Translations under genes and position numbers: made by a program
Notes under the pieces: model-generated
Told to the model about the DNA's origin: nothing
What the model saw: only the letters and a program-made list of their open reading frames with translations
The model's database searches: none
Shown here: in pieces, positions 61,800-64,000 of the stretch
Layout: each line of letters begins with the position of its first letter
Position numbering within the stretch: position 1 is the stretch's first letter
From: Coenobita brevimanus
Lineage: Eukaryota > Arthropoda > Malacostraca > Decapoda > Coenobitidae
Assembly (NCBI GenBank): GCA_032717465.1
Contig: CM064632.1
Span: 31,099,593 to 31,163,592, forward strand
DNA length: 64,000 nucleotides
Reading direction: 5' to 3'

Positions 61800-64000
61800 C
61801 AGTGAGAAATATAATGAGTTTGTAAATATAATACACAGAGGTCAAGATAGATATATTCCTTTAAAACTATTTAGAACAAATAATTCAGTACCAAAATGGT
61901 TAAACAACCAATTAAGATCTCTCATAGACTAAAGGAGTGGAATATATAGAAAAATAAAAAGGGGAGACGAACACTTACACAATCGGTATGCAATTTTGAA
62001 ACGAGAAGTAAAGAGGGAGATACGGAAAGCAAAGTGAGGTTATTAAATTAAGGTTTCTAGTGAACTGAATGAAAACCCCAAGGGTTTTTATCAAATGTAC
62101 CGTACGAAAAATATAGATGGGATAGGACCTCTCAGAAAAGAATCACTTAACTTTACCATTGAAGATAGAGAAAAGTGATCCATCCTAAATAATTATTTCA
62201 TATCAGTATTTACCGAGGAAAATCTCGACCTGCTCCCTCAAGCAGCATGTATTTACGATGGTAATACGGAAAAGATTATTAGTAAAATAACCATTAGTAA
62301 GGAGGACGTAATGAAAGAAATTAATAGGTTATAATCCCAAAAATCGCCAGGTCGGGTCATTATATATGCAAAAATTATAAAAGAAACCGAAGAAGAGTTA
62401 TGTCAGCCACTTTTGACGATATTTAATGACTTAAATTTCAGAAGTTCCAGAGGCGTGGAAGACTGCATATGCAGTGCCCATTTTTAAAAAGAGTGATAAA
62501 GCATCAGCGTCGAATTATCGTCCGATAAGTCTAATGTCAATAGTAGGAAAAATGCTGGAGTCAGTTTTGGCAAATAAAATTAGGGAACACTTAGAAAGAT
62601 TTAATTTTATAAAATGAAAGTCAGCACTGATTCAGGCAAGGACGATCCTGCTTCACAAACTTGTCATTCTTCTCAGAGATCTGTGAGGCGTTAGATAGCG
62701 ATAAAGCTTACGATATTATTTATGTGGACTTTAGTAAAACTTTCGACAGGGCCCCACACGAAAGCTTAGTTAGAAAGGATCGAGCACACGGTATGGAAGA
62801 TGATATCTTAAAATGGATAGAATCCTGGCTGAAGGGACGAAAGCAGAGAGTGTTAATAAATGGAACTACGTCGGATTGGGGATTAGTAACTAGCGGTGTA
62901 CCACATAGGGTTCAGTACTCGGTCCCGTATTATTTATTATACATATAAATGATCTAGACTTAGGAATCACTAGCATTGTTAGGAAATTGCCGATGATTCA
63001 AAAATAGGGTGTATCATTAACTCGACTGACGATTGCCATGACTTCCAAAAGGACGTCGATATACTGTCCAATTGGTCTAAAACTTGGCAAATGGAATTTG
63101 ATGCTGAAAAATGTAAAGTACTTAACGTAGGCAAGACCATTGGAGATACTAAATACAACTTAGTTAACAAAGAAATTAGCTAATCGGAATGCGACAGAGA
63201 TCTAGGAATTATGGTTATTACCAAGGCAACAGTGTTTTAATACGAGAAATAAAGCAAATAGGGTCCTATTATTTATTTCGGGAAACGTGAGCACTAAGTC
63301 ATCAGATGTAATACTGCAACTTTATCTAGCATTAGTAAAGCCACATTTATACTACGCCATGCAGTTTTGGTGTCCTGACCATAGAATGGATATAAATTCG
63401 TTAGAAAATGTACAGAGATGAATGACAGAAATGATGCATGATGTACGGAATCTGTCATATGAAGACAATATAAAATGACTAAATCTGCACTCACTAGAGA
63501 GGCATAGAGTCAGGGGAGACTGAATTGAGGTGTTTAAATGGATAAAGGGAATAAATAAGGGACACATTAGCAAGGTTCTTAAAGTGAGCATGAATTTCAG
63601 TGACCCTCTTTGGCAACAGACTGACAATAGCTTTTTTTCATCCGACGAAACTGGGCCATTCCCACCTTGCATGCAAAGTAGTGGCTGTGTAAAATTCGAT
63701 GGGCTATAATCATGAGGCAGGAATGAGTCTCCTAGGATAGTCGTTAGATGGACCTTGCCATGTGACTACACTTATCCATCCACTGAGCTGAAAAAGGTTA
63801 GAGAGATTTATATAAGGAAATATGCGTCGAAAATAAAGTAAAGGTAGTTGTTCAATAGGAGAGGGTGATAGAAAACTAGTTAGGAGAGATCAAGTAATGT
63901 GAGGGAAAATGAGAGACTAAAGTAGTACTAGGAGAGAAGATGAGACTGGTGATAAGGGTATGTACGGGAGAGTGAGAGACTGACTAGGAAACTGTACAGG
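61800..64000 (+). pseudogene. heavily decayed LINE reverse transcriptase (CR1-group-like)
   Basis: Conceptual translation over several frames recovers: VPKWLNNQLRSLI (~61890); NENPKGFYQMYRTKNIDGIG and NNYFISVFTEEN (~62070-62220); the fingers SNYRPISLMSIVGKMLESVL (~62510); motif A YVDFSKTFDRAPHESL; ILKWIESWLKGRKQRVLING; TSGVPHR in place of the usual GVPQG; and an ADDSKIG motif (~62990). A C-terminal part fades into the region duplicated at 59090-59503. More than ten stops and several shifts. The 3' end lies beyond the window. Clade uncertain; it is clearly different from the LINE at 23740-26886. Confidence 0.82.

Overview
This is eukaryotic nuclear DNA from an intergenic, repeat-packed stretch. 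The organism is most likely an aquatic arthropod, best guess a decapod crustacean. The reasons are the very high microsatellite density ((GA)n, (CA)n, (TA)n, AAT and GAT types), poly-A and tetranucleotide-tailed retroelements, several non-LTR families (RTE, CR1/Jockey-like, I-like), TTAA-targeting DNA transposons and tRNA/5S-derived SINEs. Species is inference only. I found no convincing host protein-coding gene. Every long open frame is either a transposon protein or a translation of simple sequence.

Layout: (1) 0.4-7.5 kb is a block (copy A) that recurs, diverged, at 31.9-37.7 kb (copy B). Both hold inverted-repeat MITEs, purine-rich tracts, AAT/ATT microsatellites and about 2 kb of GGTGAT-type low complexity. 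After the duplication, A gained a TTAA-flanked 763-bp element and a 5'-truncated RTE LINE. B gained a SINE and a GGATCC-rich repeat. Each copy shows the empty site for the other's insertions. (2) 8.1-16.1 kb is a nearly complete Ty3/gypsy-class LTR retrotransposon with gene order gag-PR-integrase-RT-RNase H. Integrase lies upstream of RT (Gmr1-like), and a TTAA-flanked DNA element is nested inside the integrase. (3) 16.2-22.5 kb is a reverse-strand non-LTR element with a zinc-knuckle ORF1, endonuclease, RT and RNase H, broken by stops and frameshifts. (4) 23.6-26.9 kb is a reverse-strand CR1/Jockey-like LINE with an uninterrupted 1,048-codon endonuclease-RT frame and a poly-A tail. (5) 27-31.8 kb is MITEs, microsatellites and a purine tract. 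(6) 37.7-43 kb is a pyrimidine tract, an RTE-like remnant and a decayed CR1-like LINE on the + strand. (7) 43-59 kb is a mosaic of SINEs, MITEs, minisatellites and microsatellites. (8) 59-64 kb is a LINE 3' end duplicated 4.5 kb apart, a second TTAA element inverted relative to the first, a ~172-bp tandem repeat and a badly decayed LINE running off the window.

The elements interact. The RTE LINE, two short copies of its 3' end and three SINE copies (one with a 5S rRNA head) all end in a related ~45-bp 3' terminus followed by a tetranucleotide tail, the expected sign of SINEs borrowing LINE machinery. The most notable element is the gypsy-class retrotransposon, for its copia-like domain order and SCAN-like capsid region. 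All functional statements are read from motifs; no database search was possible.
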